A stretch of DNA of 64,000 bases from Papaver somniferum (GCF_003573695.1 NC_039359.1:88082566-88146565), one strand, 5' to 3'; counted from the first letter of the stretch, positions 45,951 through 59,076 are shown. Numbers and translations: made by a program. The notes: generated by a model not told the origin, from the letters alone.

Positions 45951-48900
45951 ATGTCTGACCGTCCGCGGCTTCATTATCAAACTCCGGGTTCTAGTCTACC
46001 GAGATCCCATCCGCGCAGAGAGTCTCAAATGGATCCCCGTGGTATTAGAGTTTCTTCTTCTGGGGCGAAGGCCTCTACTCCTAGGAAAGAGGGTCCCTCA
46101 AAAAATCCTTCCGGGTCTCGAAACGCTGCCGATCGTGCGGTTTCTCGTCCTCGTGATGACGTTAGGTGTACGCAGACACCTCCTCGTGCTGTTGCCTTTG
46201 ATGTTCCTCCTCTGCGTTCAGTAGTGCCCGTGCAGCACCCTCTGCCGCCACCTCCATTACTTTCTTTCAAAGGGAGGAACACCAAAGGTGGTGTCCCGAG
46301 AGCTGAGTCTTCTAAGAATCCTTCTTTGAAAAGAAGAGCTTCTGAGGCTTTTATTGGTTCATCCGATCCCGCGGAAGAGGATGAGGCTGCCCCGGTGATA
46401 CACAGCGTTTCGGTCAGCAAGAAGAAAGTTACGTTCAAACATATTGAGTTTGAAGTTTTCAAGGAAAAGCATGAGCTTCAAGCCTTCGAGGTTCGTTTCT
46501 ATGCCCCTGAGGATGATATTACTTATGAGCTCATCTCGAAGTATCAGTTTGATGAGTTTCATTTGTTGACTACGGTTGGAGCCTTCGAGGCGGGTCTTAT
46601 GCTGCCGCTGTACAAGTCTGGTGACTCCTTTTATTACGATGTGCTTTCTGGTCGTGAAGGCTCTTCCACCAATACTCACAGTCGTTCTGTGTCGCAATTA
46701 TCGGGGAATTATCTCCGTGCACTGAGGGAGTGTTATCTGCGGAGTAAGGGGGAGACGACGATGACGTGTTACATTCCAAATCCCGCGGAGAGGGAATGGT
46801 ATACTCCTGAAAACTTCAACAACTCCTTCGGTGATTACGTCAATAGTAGGAACCGTAAACCGTGGAGTGTTAGCCTTCGGAATCTCGCTGCTCCTCGGGG
46901 AAAAATTCGTCTGTTAAGTGAGGTGAGCGATGCCAAACTGAAGTATGTTCCAGGCACCGAGGGGTCTAGTCAGCGGAAACTTTTTCCGGCACGTGAGAGG
47001 ATCAAGCGCGTCCATGATTATGAGTGGCATGCTACTGTTATTGAAATTGTTGTTCCTTGGGCGTACGGTTGGATTCCCGGTCCGCGCGGTTGGCGTCCTT
47101 CTGAGAGTAACAGGCCACGTGAATCTCCTCCTGCTCGTTATGGAGTTCTGTCCCTGACGTTTAAATTTCGAAGGCATGAACTTTCCTTATGCCCTCGACG
47201 TCGTTGAAGGAGACGAGGAGGAAGGTTCTGGTGCTATACTTCCACCGAAGAGTGCCACTACTGCCAAGGTATGCATATTCTGTCCGCGCCTCTCCTCCTT
47301 TTAAAAATCAAACTGTTCGAGGAAAAAAATAACTCTTTGTGGAATGTGCAGGTGTCGAAGAAGAAAAAGATTGGGCCGAAGCAGTCTTCTACCATTGTGA
47401 CGGGTAAGGCTGAGGTTCATGAAGAAGTTACCAGTCCGGTAAACGAAGAGTTTTCCGAGGATGAGGAGATTTCTGATGGGGAAGAACGCACTGATACTTC
47501 CTCTCTCAATGTCGAGGAGGATATTCGTGCGGGTTGTGATGGTGATGAGGGGAGAAATAATTCCGCGGTAGCTGACGGCAGTGTTATCGCTGATATGTCT
47601 GTTCATGCTGGTGAAGCTGCGGAAACTCTCCCCACCATTTCTCAAGAGTTCTCTTTTGACATGATTTATTCCGCAGAGGAACTCTTTGACGATGCTCTCG
47701 ATTTTCCTGAAGACTTCTCTCTGCTTTCCCCCAATGATGATTGGGATGTGCTCGGGGGTTCTGGTAAGGAAGACGCTGTTTCAGGATGGGGGCGATGATC
47801 ATGATGCGCATGTTGATGCCGAAACTTGTGCTGATGGGGCAATATCAGCAAAGGGGAAGTCCGTGGTTGACTCGCCTTCCGAGGATTTCCCTCATTCGCT
47901 GACGTTTGAGGGTGAGGACGCCATAATGGATTGGCTCAAGAAAAAGGGTCTGTGTTTGTCCCTCATCCTGCCCCGGTGGTTGCTGGTGAAAAGGATTCCG
48001 ATGCGTATACCCGTCGGATGATGGAACTATCTTCCAAGGCGCGGGTATCTGAGATGTGGGGGAAAAGCTTGAGTGTTCCCGAAGCTACCCTCGTATCGGA
48101 GCCTCCTACTTCTGTCGCGGATATGATGGCCATAGCCGATGGGTACCAATATGGTTTTCCTCAGCAGCGTGTCTTGGAGGTAAGTCTTCGTACATATCTC
48201 TTCGTGACGATTGAATCCTTCGGTGTAATAATGTTTGCCGTTTTGATGTGTAGATGATGAGGAGTGAGCATTGTAACCATGTGCTGTATCATTCTTTAAA
48301 GAAATCTTTGAAGCTGGAGGCTAAGCTTCGTCACAGAGAAAAGGAATTATCTGCGGCTGAGGTGGAAATAGAAGAACTGAAGAAAAGCCTTAAAGAGAAA
48401 GAAAGGCTGGGTGAAGCGGAGGCTGGTCTTCGTTCAGAGCTTGCTGCCGTTCGCGCTGAGTTAGAGCAAACTCGCGGCCAAGTTTCAGCTTTCACAGGTT
48501 TGGTTCTTTTTCCTCTTTTACCCTCGCAGTGCGTCGTAATTCCTCTATATTACTTAGTTGTTCTGTCTGAGTCTCCCCACCCTATCTCCAGTGGGTGGCG
48601 TCCCCGAGCTGATATGGCTTCGAAACGAAAGGGCACGGCAAAAATCTCGTATCAAAGAGCTGGTCGAGAAAATTAAGAGCGAAGCCAAAAAGTGGGACGC
48701 TCGGGCTGAGGTATGGCGCGCAAGGCATGTTCAAATGGTTGATATGCAGAATCTGTATAACCATGACCGTACTTTGTTCAATGGTACACTGCTGTGGACA
48801 CGTGAGAATCTGCGGGAATCCCGTGAGCGCACTTCATTGTTGGAGTCTAGGATACATCTTCTGGAAGAGGAATTACGAAAGGCTCGCTCCCTTCCTTTTC

Positions 48901-49731
48901 CGGGAGTTAGGAGAGCATGCTGTGTCTTACCAGAGAAAGGGACGATGCCCGAGCCGAAGTTGGGGCTCTAAGCAAGGCCCTTGCTGCGTCTCGCGCTGAA
49001 ATAGCTCGCCAGGCTGAGTCTGAGAGAAATCTTGAAGTATGTATGTACAGACTTAGCAAAGGGGTATCAGAGATAAAAACGAAGTCAACCACCTTCGTCA
49101 CATGGATTCGATGAAGCAGGTAGAATTAGATGCCAGTCAATTTACTCTCACCAACCTTCAACTAGATTATAAGAAATTATCCGCGGAATATGACCATCTT
49201 GATGAAGCGCGAGATGCGGTTGTTAATGAGTATGAAGAGGCTTCGGCTTGTGTCGAAGGTATAACCCTATTTCATCGAGTGTGATTGTCTTTTCTGTGCT
49301 AACTCCCTGGTGTTGTCTTTTTCAGAGCTCGAGGGACAACTCCGCGTTGCAAATGAAAATTTGAAAAGGCTCAATCTTCCTTAGCGCAGCAGGAAGAACA
49401 GACTAATCATTTTAAGAGTTTGGCGGCATCCCGCGAGGAGGCCGTTGGTGCTGCTTCTAAAGAAGTGAATCGTCTATCTTCGTTGTTATCCCAAGCCCAA
49501 CAGCGGACGACAGTTATTATGCATAAGGCTCGGTGTCAATTGGCTGAGGAGACAAACAAGATGCTGGAGAAGATTGAGCTTGGCCTTAAGACCGAGCATG
49601 GCCTCGTGAAGAGCTATCCGCGTCGTCCAGTGCCTGCTTCCTTGCCTGGCTCCTCGGGACCCTCATCTGGTGGGAGCGTCCCTTCAACTCTTCGGAACAA
49701 CCCTGCTGATGGGGCGGCATCATCTAAGTAG
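45951..49731 (+). pseudogene. Antisense accessory gene of the Tat element (putative gypsy-type transposon domain plus coiled coil)
   Basis: First exon 45,951 to about 47,268 encodes a basic, disordered N-terminus and a domain with EKHELQAFEVRFYAPEDD, ISKYQFDEFHLLTTVGAFEA and LRALRECY, like the plant-specific putative gypsy-type transposon domain (PF04195-like). Later exons give acidic segments and a long coiled coil (LRHREKELSAAEVEIEELKK, LRSELAAVRAELEQTR, RESRERTSLLESRIHLLEEE, then KEVNRLSSLLSQAQQRT), ending in a Ser/Pro/Gly-rich tail at 49,731. Introns with GT-AG borders are visible at 47,269-47,351, 48,180-48,253, from 48,498, and near 49,260-49,325. Frame changes near 47,180, 47,790 and 47,970 suggest decay, though some may be unrecognised introns. 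It lies between pol and the 3' LTR on the opposite strand, as accessory ORFs do in some Tat-lineage elements. Function unknown. Confidence 0.7.
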
Positions 49732-50299
49732 AGACCGCGATCATTATCCTTCCGTTAGATTTTGCTAGTATTTTGTAAAAAGAATATTTTTGATGTGTAT
49801 TCCTTGTATTGGCCTTGCCGCTTTTTGTAACCAACCTTTATGAAATGGATCATTTTTTTGATATACCTGCAATATCAGTTTGTTGTTTATTTTAAGCATT
49901 GTGATGAAGACGCTAAAAACAAAAGAAGAGTTTTTTAAGTGTTTGGGTGCGATACCGAAGGGAGGTACCTTCGTGATCGTCTTGAGACCTGTCACCCCGC
50001 TGGCGAACCCTTGGCCAGAGGATTCCCAGACGGTGGGGGCCGAGGCAACGTTCTAGGATATGGGGTTAAAATATTTACATACACCCATTCCGTCGACCCG
50101 TTGCCTTAAGATTGGTTGGGTATCTCTTTCTGCTGGGTGCCTTCCCCCTGGTCTTACACTTATGGACACTGATGGGGGAGCCCTGAGAGATTGTAGATTA
50201 ACTACTTTCCCCAATATTGTTGATAGGTTTTGTTTACTTGAATTTTAGAAAGCTTGTTTGATTGATAGGTTGAGGCCTGCAATTCCTCGTCCAGAGATA
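49732..50299. other. Spacer between antisense gene and pol
   Basis: Non-coding spacer where the antisense gene and pol transcripts converge. It contains CTTTTTGTAACCAACC and a GC-rich block near 50,000-50,110 (CCCGCTGGCGAACCCTTGG). No ORF of note. Confidence 0.4.
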
Positions 50300-51812
50300 G
50301 AAACATGTAGAGCGGTCACGCTGCCTTCTTCTTCTGGTCTTCTTCACGCAGATGCAAAGCTGCGTTGCTCCTATGGGTAATATGTTTAAGCCACTTAGCA
50401 TTCCAAGGATGCCGGAGGACCTCGCCTTTCAGATTGCGAAGGTAGTAGGAACCGTTTCCCCCGCAATGTCGTGTATTATAAAAGGTCCTCCCCACGTAGG
50501 TGCTAACTTTCCCCATCTCTTTTCTCGTTGATACTGTGGGATTGTTCTCAACACATACTGCCCCTCTACAAAATTTCGAAGCTTTACCTTTTTGTTGTAC
50601 TCCCTTGCTAGTCTTCGTTGATAATTTTCCATCTTCTGCAATGCTGCTTCCCTTCTTCCTTCTAGATCGTCCAATCTCTCTAACATCATGTCTGTTGTGA
50701 GATTTTTCTCCCATGCTTCGGTCTTTGTGGTTGGCATGAGGATCTCTGTTGGGATGACTGCTTCAGCTCCATAAGTGAGGAGAAACGGGGATTCCCCAGT
50801 GGCAGATCTTCTTGTTGTTCTGTATGCCCATAACACATTATGCAACTGTTCACACCATCGCCCCTTATGTTCGTCTAATTGTTTTTTGAGGATAAGGGCG
50901 AGGGTCTTGTTAGTGGCTTCCGCCTGTCCATTGCTTTGAGGGTATATGGGGGTGGATTTGTTTTCCTTATTTGAAAGTATCGAAGAGCATGTCTATGTTT
51001 TTCCCCTGTAATTGCTTACCATTATCGGACACGATTTCTGCTGGTATGCCGAACCTGCAAATGATGTTCTGGAATATGAAAGTAAACACATCCACGTCTC
51101 TGATCCTGGCTAAGGCTTTAGCTTCCACCCATTTACTGAAGTAGTCCGTGGCTACTATCAAAAATCGTCTTTTCCCTGACCCTTCGACGAAAGGCCCGAC
51201 GATATCTATGCCCCATTTTGCAAATGGCCACGGGCTATCTACAGAATTTAACATTGTTGCCGGCGCGTGTATCTTTTTGGCGAAGCGCTGACATTCTTCA
51301 CACCGTCGGGACATTCCTTGCGGCATCCTGTATCATTGTGGGCCAGTAATATCCTTGCGTTTTTGCTTTGTCGGCTAGTGATCTCATGCCGCTATGATTC
51401 CCTGCGTCACCATAATGGATGTCGTTTAGAATTCGATGCCCCTCTTTCCGGGATAAGCAACGTAGTAACGGTCCGAGGAAGGATTTCTTGTACAGGACCC
51501 CATCCCGAGATCATATCTTCCTACTTTGGAGAGTATTTTCCTAGCTTGTTTATGATCCGCGGGTAAGCTTCCCTTTTCGAGAAACGCATGGATCACCATT
51601 CTCCAATCATCTTCGTTGCTGAAGTCTTCGTCTTGATTTGCTCTTGACAGGATATCTTCTTCGTCAAAATCGTTATGGATGTCTTCTCCTACCTGGTCTT
51701 CGATATTTTCTTCCACTGTATCTTGATTGGTAGCGAAGGAGAATTGAGATGCAATCGAAGGCTCGTATACCCTTGTTATTTTAATAGCTTCGACGCTTTT
51801 ATCCTTCAGCAT
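50300..51812 (-). pseudogene. Tat-lineage integrase region
   Basis: Minus strand. A linker (51,812-51,426) leads to remnants of the zinc-binding region, then the core: RRCEECQRFAKKIHAPA, FAKWGIDIVGPF, LIVATDYFSKWVEAKAL, GIPAEIVSDNGKQ, and after a break near 50,960 WAYRTTRRSATGESPF, TYGAEAVIPTEI and a C-terminal part with VLRTIPQYQREKRWGKLAPTW. Frameshifts near 51,330, 50,960 and 50,430 disable it. Confidence 0.85.
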
Positions 51813-53510
51813 GGATGATATATGCTAGGGCATCCGCGTGCCTGAGATCCCTTCTGCATAAGTGCCGGAACTTGATGTTCGGAATTTGTGATGCCAATGT
51901 TTGGACCAAGGCCATGTAAGCTGAGAGGGTGTCATCGTACACATTGTACTCGAGCCCTATTTGCCGTATGACAAGCTGCGAATCACTTGTCAGTCTTACA
52001 TCGGTTACCCCCATTTCTATTATTACACGGAGGGCATGTACGACTGCCTCGTATTCGACGATGTTGTTGGTATGCTCTTTGAATTCTAACCTGAGTGCCT
52101 GTACAATCCTTTCTCCGGTTGGGGTGGTGATGACAATGCCTATTCCTCCTTCCTTATTTTTGGAACCGTCGACGAAGACTTCCCATTGTCTTTGACTCGC
52201 GGGTTCGAGGATATCCATTGGATCCTTGCTTTCTTCCTCGGCTTCTGGTATTCCCTTAATCTCTTCGTCGTTGTCCAGGGGGAGGTCTGCTAAGAAATCC
52301 GCCAAAACTTGGGATTTTCGAGAATGTTGAATTTCATGAATGATGTTGAATTGGTCCAGGTGGGTGTTCCACTTGGCTATTCTGCCCACTTTTCCCGCGC
52401 TTTTGAGGACTGCTTCCAGTGGTGCTTTGCATGGGACCCGGACGAAGTGAGTTAGGAAGTAGGTTCTCAGCTTTTGAGTAGCCCATACCAATGCTAGGAT
52501 AAGCTGTTCGATCTTTGTGTAGTTCCTTTCCGCAGAATTGAGGGTCTTACTGACGTAATAGATAGGCTGTTCTATCTTCGTATTGGTTTTGACCAACACT
52601 GCGCTGACTGCGTCTTCTGTTGCTGCTATGTATAATGCCAAAACCTCATCAGGATCCGGCTTCTGCAGGATCGGAATTGAAGCTAGGTGTTCTTTGATTT
52701 TTTGGAAGGCTTCTTCGCATTCTGCGGTCCATTCAAACTTGCTCCCTTTTTTGAGAATATTGAAGAAATGTTTGCATTTGTCCGAGGATCGGGCAATAAA
52801 TCTGCCCAAGGCTGCTATGGACCCATTGAGTTTCTGCACTTCTTTTAAATTCTTCGGGGATGGCATTTCTACTATGGCCTGAATCTTTACTGGGTCTACC
52901 TCAATGCCCCTTTTTGTTACCAGATACCCGAGGAATTTCCCCGAGGTGACGCCGAAAGTACATTTCTCTGGATTCACTTTCATGTGATGTTTTCTCATTG
53001 CTTCGAAGATATCTCTCAGATCCTGGTGGTGATCTTTGCGCAGCTTACTTTTGACGAGCATATCGTCAACGTAGACTTCTAAGGTACTACCAATCCATGG
53101 CCTGAAGATAGCATCGACCATTCTTTGGTATGTTGCCCCTGCGTTTCGAAGTCCGAAGGGCATTCTAGTGTAGCAATAAAGGCCATGTGGGGTGTAGAAC
53201 GCTGTGTGTGGCTGATCTTCTTCTGCCAGGGCTACTTGGTTGTAGCCAGAATGTCCATCCATGAATGACAGTTCTTCATATCCTTCTACTGCTTCTACCA
53301 GCTGATCTATGCTTGGCAGGGGATAGCTGTCCTTTGGACATGCCTTGTTGAGGTTAGTAAAATCGATGCATATCTAACCCCTCCATTTTTCTTAGGAACG
53401 ACGACCATGTTGAGATCCATGTAGGGTACTTGACTTCCTTGATAAACCTGCGTCTAGTAGTTTCCGAAGTTCTTTTTCCACTGCCTTATGATACTCTGGT
53501 GCAACTTTTC
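51799..53510 (-). pseudogene. Tat-lineage reverse transcriptase, RNase H and second (archaeal-type) RNase H
   Basis: Minus strand. The RT N-terminus (LLDAGFIKEV) is frame-broken around 53,270-53,460. Then a continuous frame of 487 codons, 53,262-51,799: MDGHSGYNQVALAEEDQ, FGLRNAGATYQRMVD, catalytic VYVDDMLVKS, the thumb, RNase H (LALYIAATEDAVSAVL, KLRTYFLTHFV) and, after LADFLADLP and a linker, a second RNase H with VFVDGSKNKEGGIGIVI, NNIVEYEAVVHAL and LTSDSQLVIRQI. The second, archaeal-type RNase H is the diagnostic feature of the Tat lineage. Confidence 0.9.
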
Positions 53511-54150
53511 TATTTTCTGCCTGAACGGGGTGTGCCTGGTTTGATGCGTAGCTCGTGTTGGATTACTTTCGGGTCAATCCCCGGCATATCTCCTAGCTTC
53601 CAGGCGAATACATCCGCGTATTCTTTAAGTAATTTGGTTAGAGAATCTTCTCTTCTTTCGTCCATTATGGTCCCTACTTTGATCATCTTCGGGTTTTCTT
53701 CCGTTCCTATGTTGATTTCTTTTACGGGCTCTACTGGCGTGAACACCGGCTTCGGGTCCCCGAGGACTGGGACGTTCTTTGATTGCTATTTCTGTGCTGC
53801 TGAAGTACTTGTCTCTGTGTTAGGACATTATCATCTTTGTCAAGCCCTTCCTGTAGTTTCCTTGAGGAACAGGTCTATGGCCTTCTCTTTCGCGGCTTCT
53901 TTATTTTTAATTCTTCGGGTTTTTCGCTGCTCTTCTTGTTCGTTGTTGATACGATCCTGAGTGGCTTGGCACTCTCTTGCAGAGACCCGATCTCCCTTGA
54001 TTTCCATTACTCCCTCAGGTGTAGGGAATCTGAGATATTGGTAGTACGTTGCCGCCACTCCCTTGAGTTTATGTAACCATTTTCGTCCAATAATGGCGTT
54101 GTAGGGGGATGGGGCGTCCACCACGCTGAATCGTGTTTCTACTTTCATGG
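53511..54150 (-). pseudogene. Tat-lineage protease region
   Basis: Minus strand. The segment FSVVDAPSPYNAIIGRKWLH followed by YYQYLRFPTPEGVMEIKGD (54,148-53,840) is the C-terminal part of the Tat aspartic protease domain; the linker to RT (53,746-53,510) has LLKEYADVFAW. The catalytic D-T/S-G motif lies upstream in a broken frame and was not read cleanly. Confidence 0.75.
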
Positions 54151-56447
54151 GTCCGCGTCAACTTGCAACACGATGTCTCCCAATGGCTTTGTGGGTGCTC
54201 CATTGAATCCGTAGATGGTGTAATAAGAGGTCATTAGTTCTTCATGGAGCTTCATTCGTTTGAATGCGTCGTAGAATAGAACGTTCACTGAGCTTCCCCC
54301 GTCTATGAGGATTTTTTAAGGTTACATCCAGCCACTGGTAGTGTGAGGACCAGGGGGTCGTTATGGTCTTCCATATCTTCTTCGATATCTTCAGCATCGA
54401 AATAATAGGTGAGTCCATCCACTCTTCGTGCTCGTCCACCTCTATCCCATCGATCTTATACAATTCGCAGCGGTCTTCGAACTGCTTCCGTAACCTCTTT
54501 CCTATCTGTGCTGTAAGTGAGGGCCCTGCGGCTTCAGAACACGAGATGGTGTTGATTGTGCGGTTCCCTTCTGGAAGTTGGACTGGCTTGGTTCGTTTGG
54601 ATCTATCCTCGGCGACATCCTTTCGTACGTAATGTTTGAGCTCGCCAGCATCGATTAATTTTTGGATCATTATTTTGAGGTTTTTACATTTTTCGGTCTG
54701 GTGTCCGTTGAAGCAGTGATATTCACAGTAATCTTTAGACTTCTCGGTTCTCGGGGGTGTTTTCCCTTAGACCATGGCCACTCCAGGTTTTCCCTTCCTT
54801 TGATCTCTCGCAGGATCCGAGCATAGCTAGCGTTGAGCTTCGTGTAAACTTGATCTTCGAATTTTCGGTCGCCTGTTCGTCGTTCATCCCTTCGTTCCTT
54901 CCTGTCTTCGTGAGGCCGCTCCACTGAACAATTCCTTTTGGCCCCATTGGTTTGTTCTTGAATTGGTACGGTGAGACCTCTGCGTGTACGCCCTCGGGTT
55001 TTCACGCTGGATTTCTTCAAGACGAGCGTGCTTTTCAATAATTATTCGAAGATCTCCCTCTGTCTTAGGCACGCTTCCATGAATCTCAACAAATAGTGGA
55101 CTCATTCGGTCTAATCCCCACTTGTAGCAGTTGATACTTACCACTGGGTCCACACTTCCTATGGCTTGGCAGATCTTGTGCCATCTGTTAGTGTATTCCC
55201 TCGTGGTTTCCTTGTAGCCAATTGCCAGTGAAAAGAGCTTATCCATTCCGGTGTTAACAGTCTTGTTGTACATGTAAGTTCTTAAGAACTTTTCTGCGAG
55301 TTGGTCGTAGGAGTGGATGGAGTCTGGCGGCAGATTATCAAACCAAGACAATGCCGATCCCTTCAGGCTTGAGGGAAGTATCTACAGAGTACGGCGTCGT
55401 TCTGACTCCATCTAGCTAAGACACGGTTATAATACCGAATATGTGCAGCGGGATCACTGGATCCGTCATAGCATTCGAACGTCGGGACAGGGCATTTCAG
55501 CGGAATAGGGGTGTTGGCCAGGCGATGAGTTAGGGGCGTGGAGTTAGCCTCTCTCATGACCTCTTCTAACCTTCCCCCGCCTTGTCTACTTTTTAATTGC
55601 CTGATCTCGGCCATCATTTCATCACGTAGCTCTTCCATCGCGCGGTGATGCCCTACGCTCTTCTGCTCGTGATAGTCTGACTCTCCGTCATTGTAATCTG
55701 GGTCATGCGCTACTTCCCCTAGCCGTGTCTCCATTGGCTGCTACGATGACTCTTCGGTCTCGATTTGGTTCTGGTGCCTTTGAATTTGCCTCATCAAGTT
55801 GCTGGCTGGTCTTCGTGCTTAGGGCAATCCGGTCTTTTAAATCTTGGTTTTCTCTGAGCAGAACTACAACATCTGCGTAAACCTGCTGGCTTTCTTCAAT
55901 TCTTCAAGCTCAGCCATCAGTCGATGTGATTGGTTTGACCCCTGATTGGGAGTCCCCGCTCGTGCTACTACGGCCATGGTGCCGCCTTCTTCTATGGTTT
56001 GTACTAAAGGTGGGGAGGTTCAGCTTCGATTGTTGGCATTCCAAATCGGGCGGAGTGCCCACCGGCACAGTTTGATTCTGTCGTTTGTTGGCATTCCGAA
56101 GGTTGGCGGGTGCGCGGGTTGATGTGTTCTGGATTCATCCACCCTTTCTTTTGGTTGGTGAATTGATTCGTAACAAGAGTTTTGCTGGCTTCCGCAGCCT
56201 TTGGGGCTGCCGCTGCCGTACTGTACTTCGCTGCCGCTGCTCTGAGGGCCGCGGCTGCAACGGAGTTAGCGTTCATAGGCGAAGTGATTTCCGCAGTGTC
56301 ATGTCTCTGACTAGTTATTTTGGCTTTGTCTCCTTTCTGCTTGCTCCGGGTGATGACCGGGGTTGTCCTTGGTGCTTCCTTTGACGAGGCTTTGGATTTT
56401 CCTGCTTCCTGCATCTTTTCAATCGTGCTGTCGTTTTCTTTCTGCAC
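54151..56447 (-). pseudogene. Tat-lineage gag
   Basis: Minus strand. The N-terminal part 56,447-56,004 is low complexity and basic. The gag domain follows in pieces (55,734-55,363 and 55,351-54,884): PLTHRLANTPIPLKCPVPTF, YDGSSDPAAHIRYY, MSWFDNLPPDSIHSYDQLAE and FVEIHGSVPKTEGDL. A CxxH...GHxTxxC zinc knuckle lies near 54,720-54,680. Frameshifts near 55,990, 55,360, 54,770 and 54,300 disable it. The Athila-like LTR begins only 96 bp upstream of the gag start, so the leader, primer site and 5' LTR are displaced beyond the window. Confidence 0.85.
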
Positions 56448-56542
56448 AAGGGAATTTCAAACAGCGAGAAACAGAAATGTTTGTGCGGATCGGGTTAGTT
56501 TACGAAATTCATTACTCCAAGAAAAAACTGCCCGAGGGCCAC

Positions 56543-59052
56543 TGATGAGTGCCAAATATTGTATATATTTATCCCTTTTTGTTGGCATTTTAACTCATCT
56601 TTTGTGCAGTAATTCTACATTTTATCCCATATTCTGTATTTTCATTGTTTTCAAGAATAAATATTTTTATTAATTAATTTTGCATTTTTAGGTAATAAAT
56701 AAAGTTCGGATGAGTCGTGGAGCGAAAAGAGCAGAAAAGTAGTGAAAAGCCGGGAGGAATTACGCAAGGAACCGCGAAGAGTGGGGCGCACAACCTCATT
56801 TTCTACACACAAAAGCGCCTCCGTTCTCTCAGCCATCAGATCAGTTCTCAGAAGCATCCGACGGTCGCTCCTTCATAGAGCATCAAAATCGGAAGTCTCT
56901 GCCAAGCACCACAGCGCTGAAATTCCAAGCCTTCAGATTAGATGGTAGTTGAATCCAACGGTCGCTCCTATGCCTGTGCATCAAATCCCGATGGTTCCGC
57001 CCAACACTATAGCACCTAACCTAATCTAGAACCGTTGACTTCGTTGTGTTCCGCATCCAACGGTCGCTACAAACTGCTTCTCTCCTAGCCATCCGATCTA
57101 CCTACCATCATCACATCCCACGGACCAGATCGCGAACATCATCCCTCGCTGAAACCGCTCAACACTACAGTACCAAACACCCTACACCTCTACCAAACGC
57201 CCCCTTCTCCCCAAAATCAGTCGACCATCTTCTTCTTCCCCAAACACTCTGCAACCCCCCTGCCATGTCCTGCCACCACCAGAACACCACCTCCTCCTCT
57301 GTCTCTCTCCTCTGCCGCAACCATTCCCTCACCACCACCAGTTCCATCACTGCCACCACCATCTCCAACACCCGACAACACCCTCCTAGCTATTTTCTTT
57401 TCATCTCACAACCTCTGAAACCCTAGGTTTTGGGTGAGTAAAATAGCTAGAAATTAGGGACAATAGGAGCAGGAAGAGCATCAGAGGGACATCAAGAAGC
57501 ATGGGTCGAGCAAATTTTGGAGTTTGGAAGCTAAATTTTTGGGTAATAAGTTAAACCCTAATTGACTGTGTAGTGATATTTTTGGGGAAAATGTGTTGAA
57601 ACCCTAATTTGTTAATTTGGGTATAAAAGGGAGGTGCTGTAGAATGAAAAACTTGTTCTTGGACTAGCCAAGTTTCCACCCAATTTGGGTTAGCCTAATT
57701 TCAATTGTTCTTGCACGTTAATTGTCCTGTTAAATTTCAGTTTCAACTGTTAGTTGCATTTTCATTCACCCTTAGTTGCATTTGTTTGTCATTAGTTTGC
57801 CATTGTTAAATGTTTGTTTGTGTGTGTTCATGTTAGACTCTCTTGTTACTGTTAAATGTGTTCTTGTTAATGCACTGTTAATGTTAATGTGTGATGCTCC
57901 TGTTGTTAGTTAGACTCATTGTTGTGTCACTGTGAATGCTATGTTTAGTATAATATTTGTCATGTTCTAAATCACCTTGCTAGGGACTAGATGAAGCTCT
58001 ATTGTCTTATTGTGTAGTACATTGATCACATTGTTCTAAAGGCTAAACAAGTTTAGGACAATACTGAACTTAGCTCATCATCACCTCACTTCACAATGTA
58101 GCCAAGTATGCTTTGTAGTTAGGTTCATGAGCTGCTGATAAGCTGCAACTCAAGCTGAAGTCATAATCCCTTGACTAGTTGTGCTGTAGAAAGACAATTA
58201 GTGCTTTGGAATAATACCATAGTTGTGTGTTTAACTTCCTATAGGAAAATACACAGTAAAAATTAGAGTGAATTCAACCCCTAGTTCCCATCCATAAATC
58301 CATTTTCAACTGTTAGTATTGTTTTCTTTCATTTGTTTGGGTTTACATGCATTTTCTGTTTTGCATTTTCACTGCTTACTTGCGTTTCCCCTGCTGCATT
58401 TCTTCTATTGCTGCAACTGCTGCAGTACTTGCTGCTGCACTGTTTTTCCCTCTTCTTGGCCTTGTGCTGTTTTGCCACTTCTTTGCCTGCTGCTCTGCCA
58501 AAGTGCTGCTCTGCACCTTCTTCTCCTGCATCCAAGCCAATTCTTCTGTTGCTGCTGCCTTTCTGCAGCTGCTGCTGCCAAACTGCTGCAGCTCTTGCTC
58601 CTGCTGCTTGCTTTGCTCGCCATTTACTAAGGCCCAGTTAAGGCAAAAGCCTAGTTCACTACTAAGCCCAACTTGCAAGTGAACTGTTATGCCCAACTCC
58701 TAGTTGAACTGTTGAGCCCAAAGCTCAGACCAGTTTCTAGAACCACAGCCCATTTGCACTTTAAAGATAACTGAGCCCAAGCTCAGTTCATTTTATGTTT
58801 AACAAACCCACTAAGCCCAATCCATTCAAAGGGCATTCAAACCCAATAGTACATTAAGCCCAACACTTCCAAAGGGCCTCTAAGCCCAAAGCAAATCTAG
58901 GAACCCAATTAGCTAAAACACTTCCGAAACACACCCGATCTCTGTGGATCGACCCGTACTTGCACGAGCTACAACTGACGACCGTGCACTTGCGGTATTA
59001 CTGTAGGCCCGTTTCCATCGCATCATTTCTATACACCTTTCGAGGCCTGCCA
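56543..59052 (+). repeat. 5' LTR of the Athila-like element (2.5 kb)
   Basis: Starts TGATGAGTGCCAAATATTG and ends GGCCTGCCA. The first 930 bp recur at 63,084-64,000 with about twenty small differences by eye (roughly 2%), so the insertion is young. Inside are a proline/serine/threonine-rich CA-rich stretch (57,050-57,420), a TGC/CTG-rich stretch (58,380-58,620), many GCCCAA motifs (58,630-58,910) and a U5 end with GTGGATCGACCCGTACTTGC. Open frames in it are composition effects and not genes. Confidence 0.85.
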
Positions 59053-59058
59053 AGTTTT

Positions 59059-59076
59059 TGGCGCCGTTGCCGGGGA
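59059..59076 (+). other. Primer-binding site, tRNA-Asp type
   Basis: TGGCGCCGTTGCCGGGGA is complementary to the 3' end of plant tRNA-Asp (known 3' end CCCCGGCAACGGCGCCA). It lies 6 bp after the LTR end. This primer is typical of the Athila and Tat groups. Confidence 0.88.

Noticed and set aside
46025..46697. Minus-strand frames opposite the antisense Tat gene
   Set aside because: They are shadows of the plus-strand coding exon and show no Tat pol or gag motif.
57046..57426. Open frame of 126 codons, Pro/Ser/Thr/His-rich
   Set aside because: It lies inside the Athila-like LTR, its copy in the 3' LTR has frame-breaking indels, and composition explains it.
58319..58696. Several overlapping Leu/Cys/Ala-rich frames on both strands
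   Set aside because: They are products of a CTG/TGC-rich low-complexity stretch open in many frames, within an LTR.
59059..59076. Possible tRNA-Asp gene
   Set aside because: Only the 18-nt complement of the tRNA 3' end is present, directly after an LTR; it is a primer-binding site.
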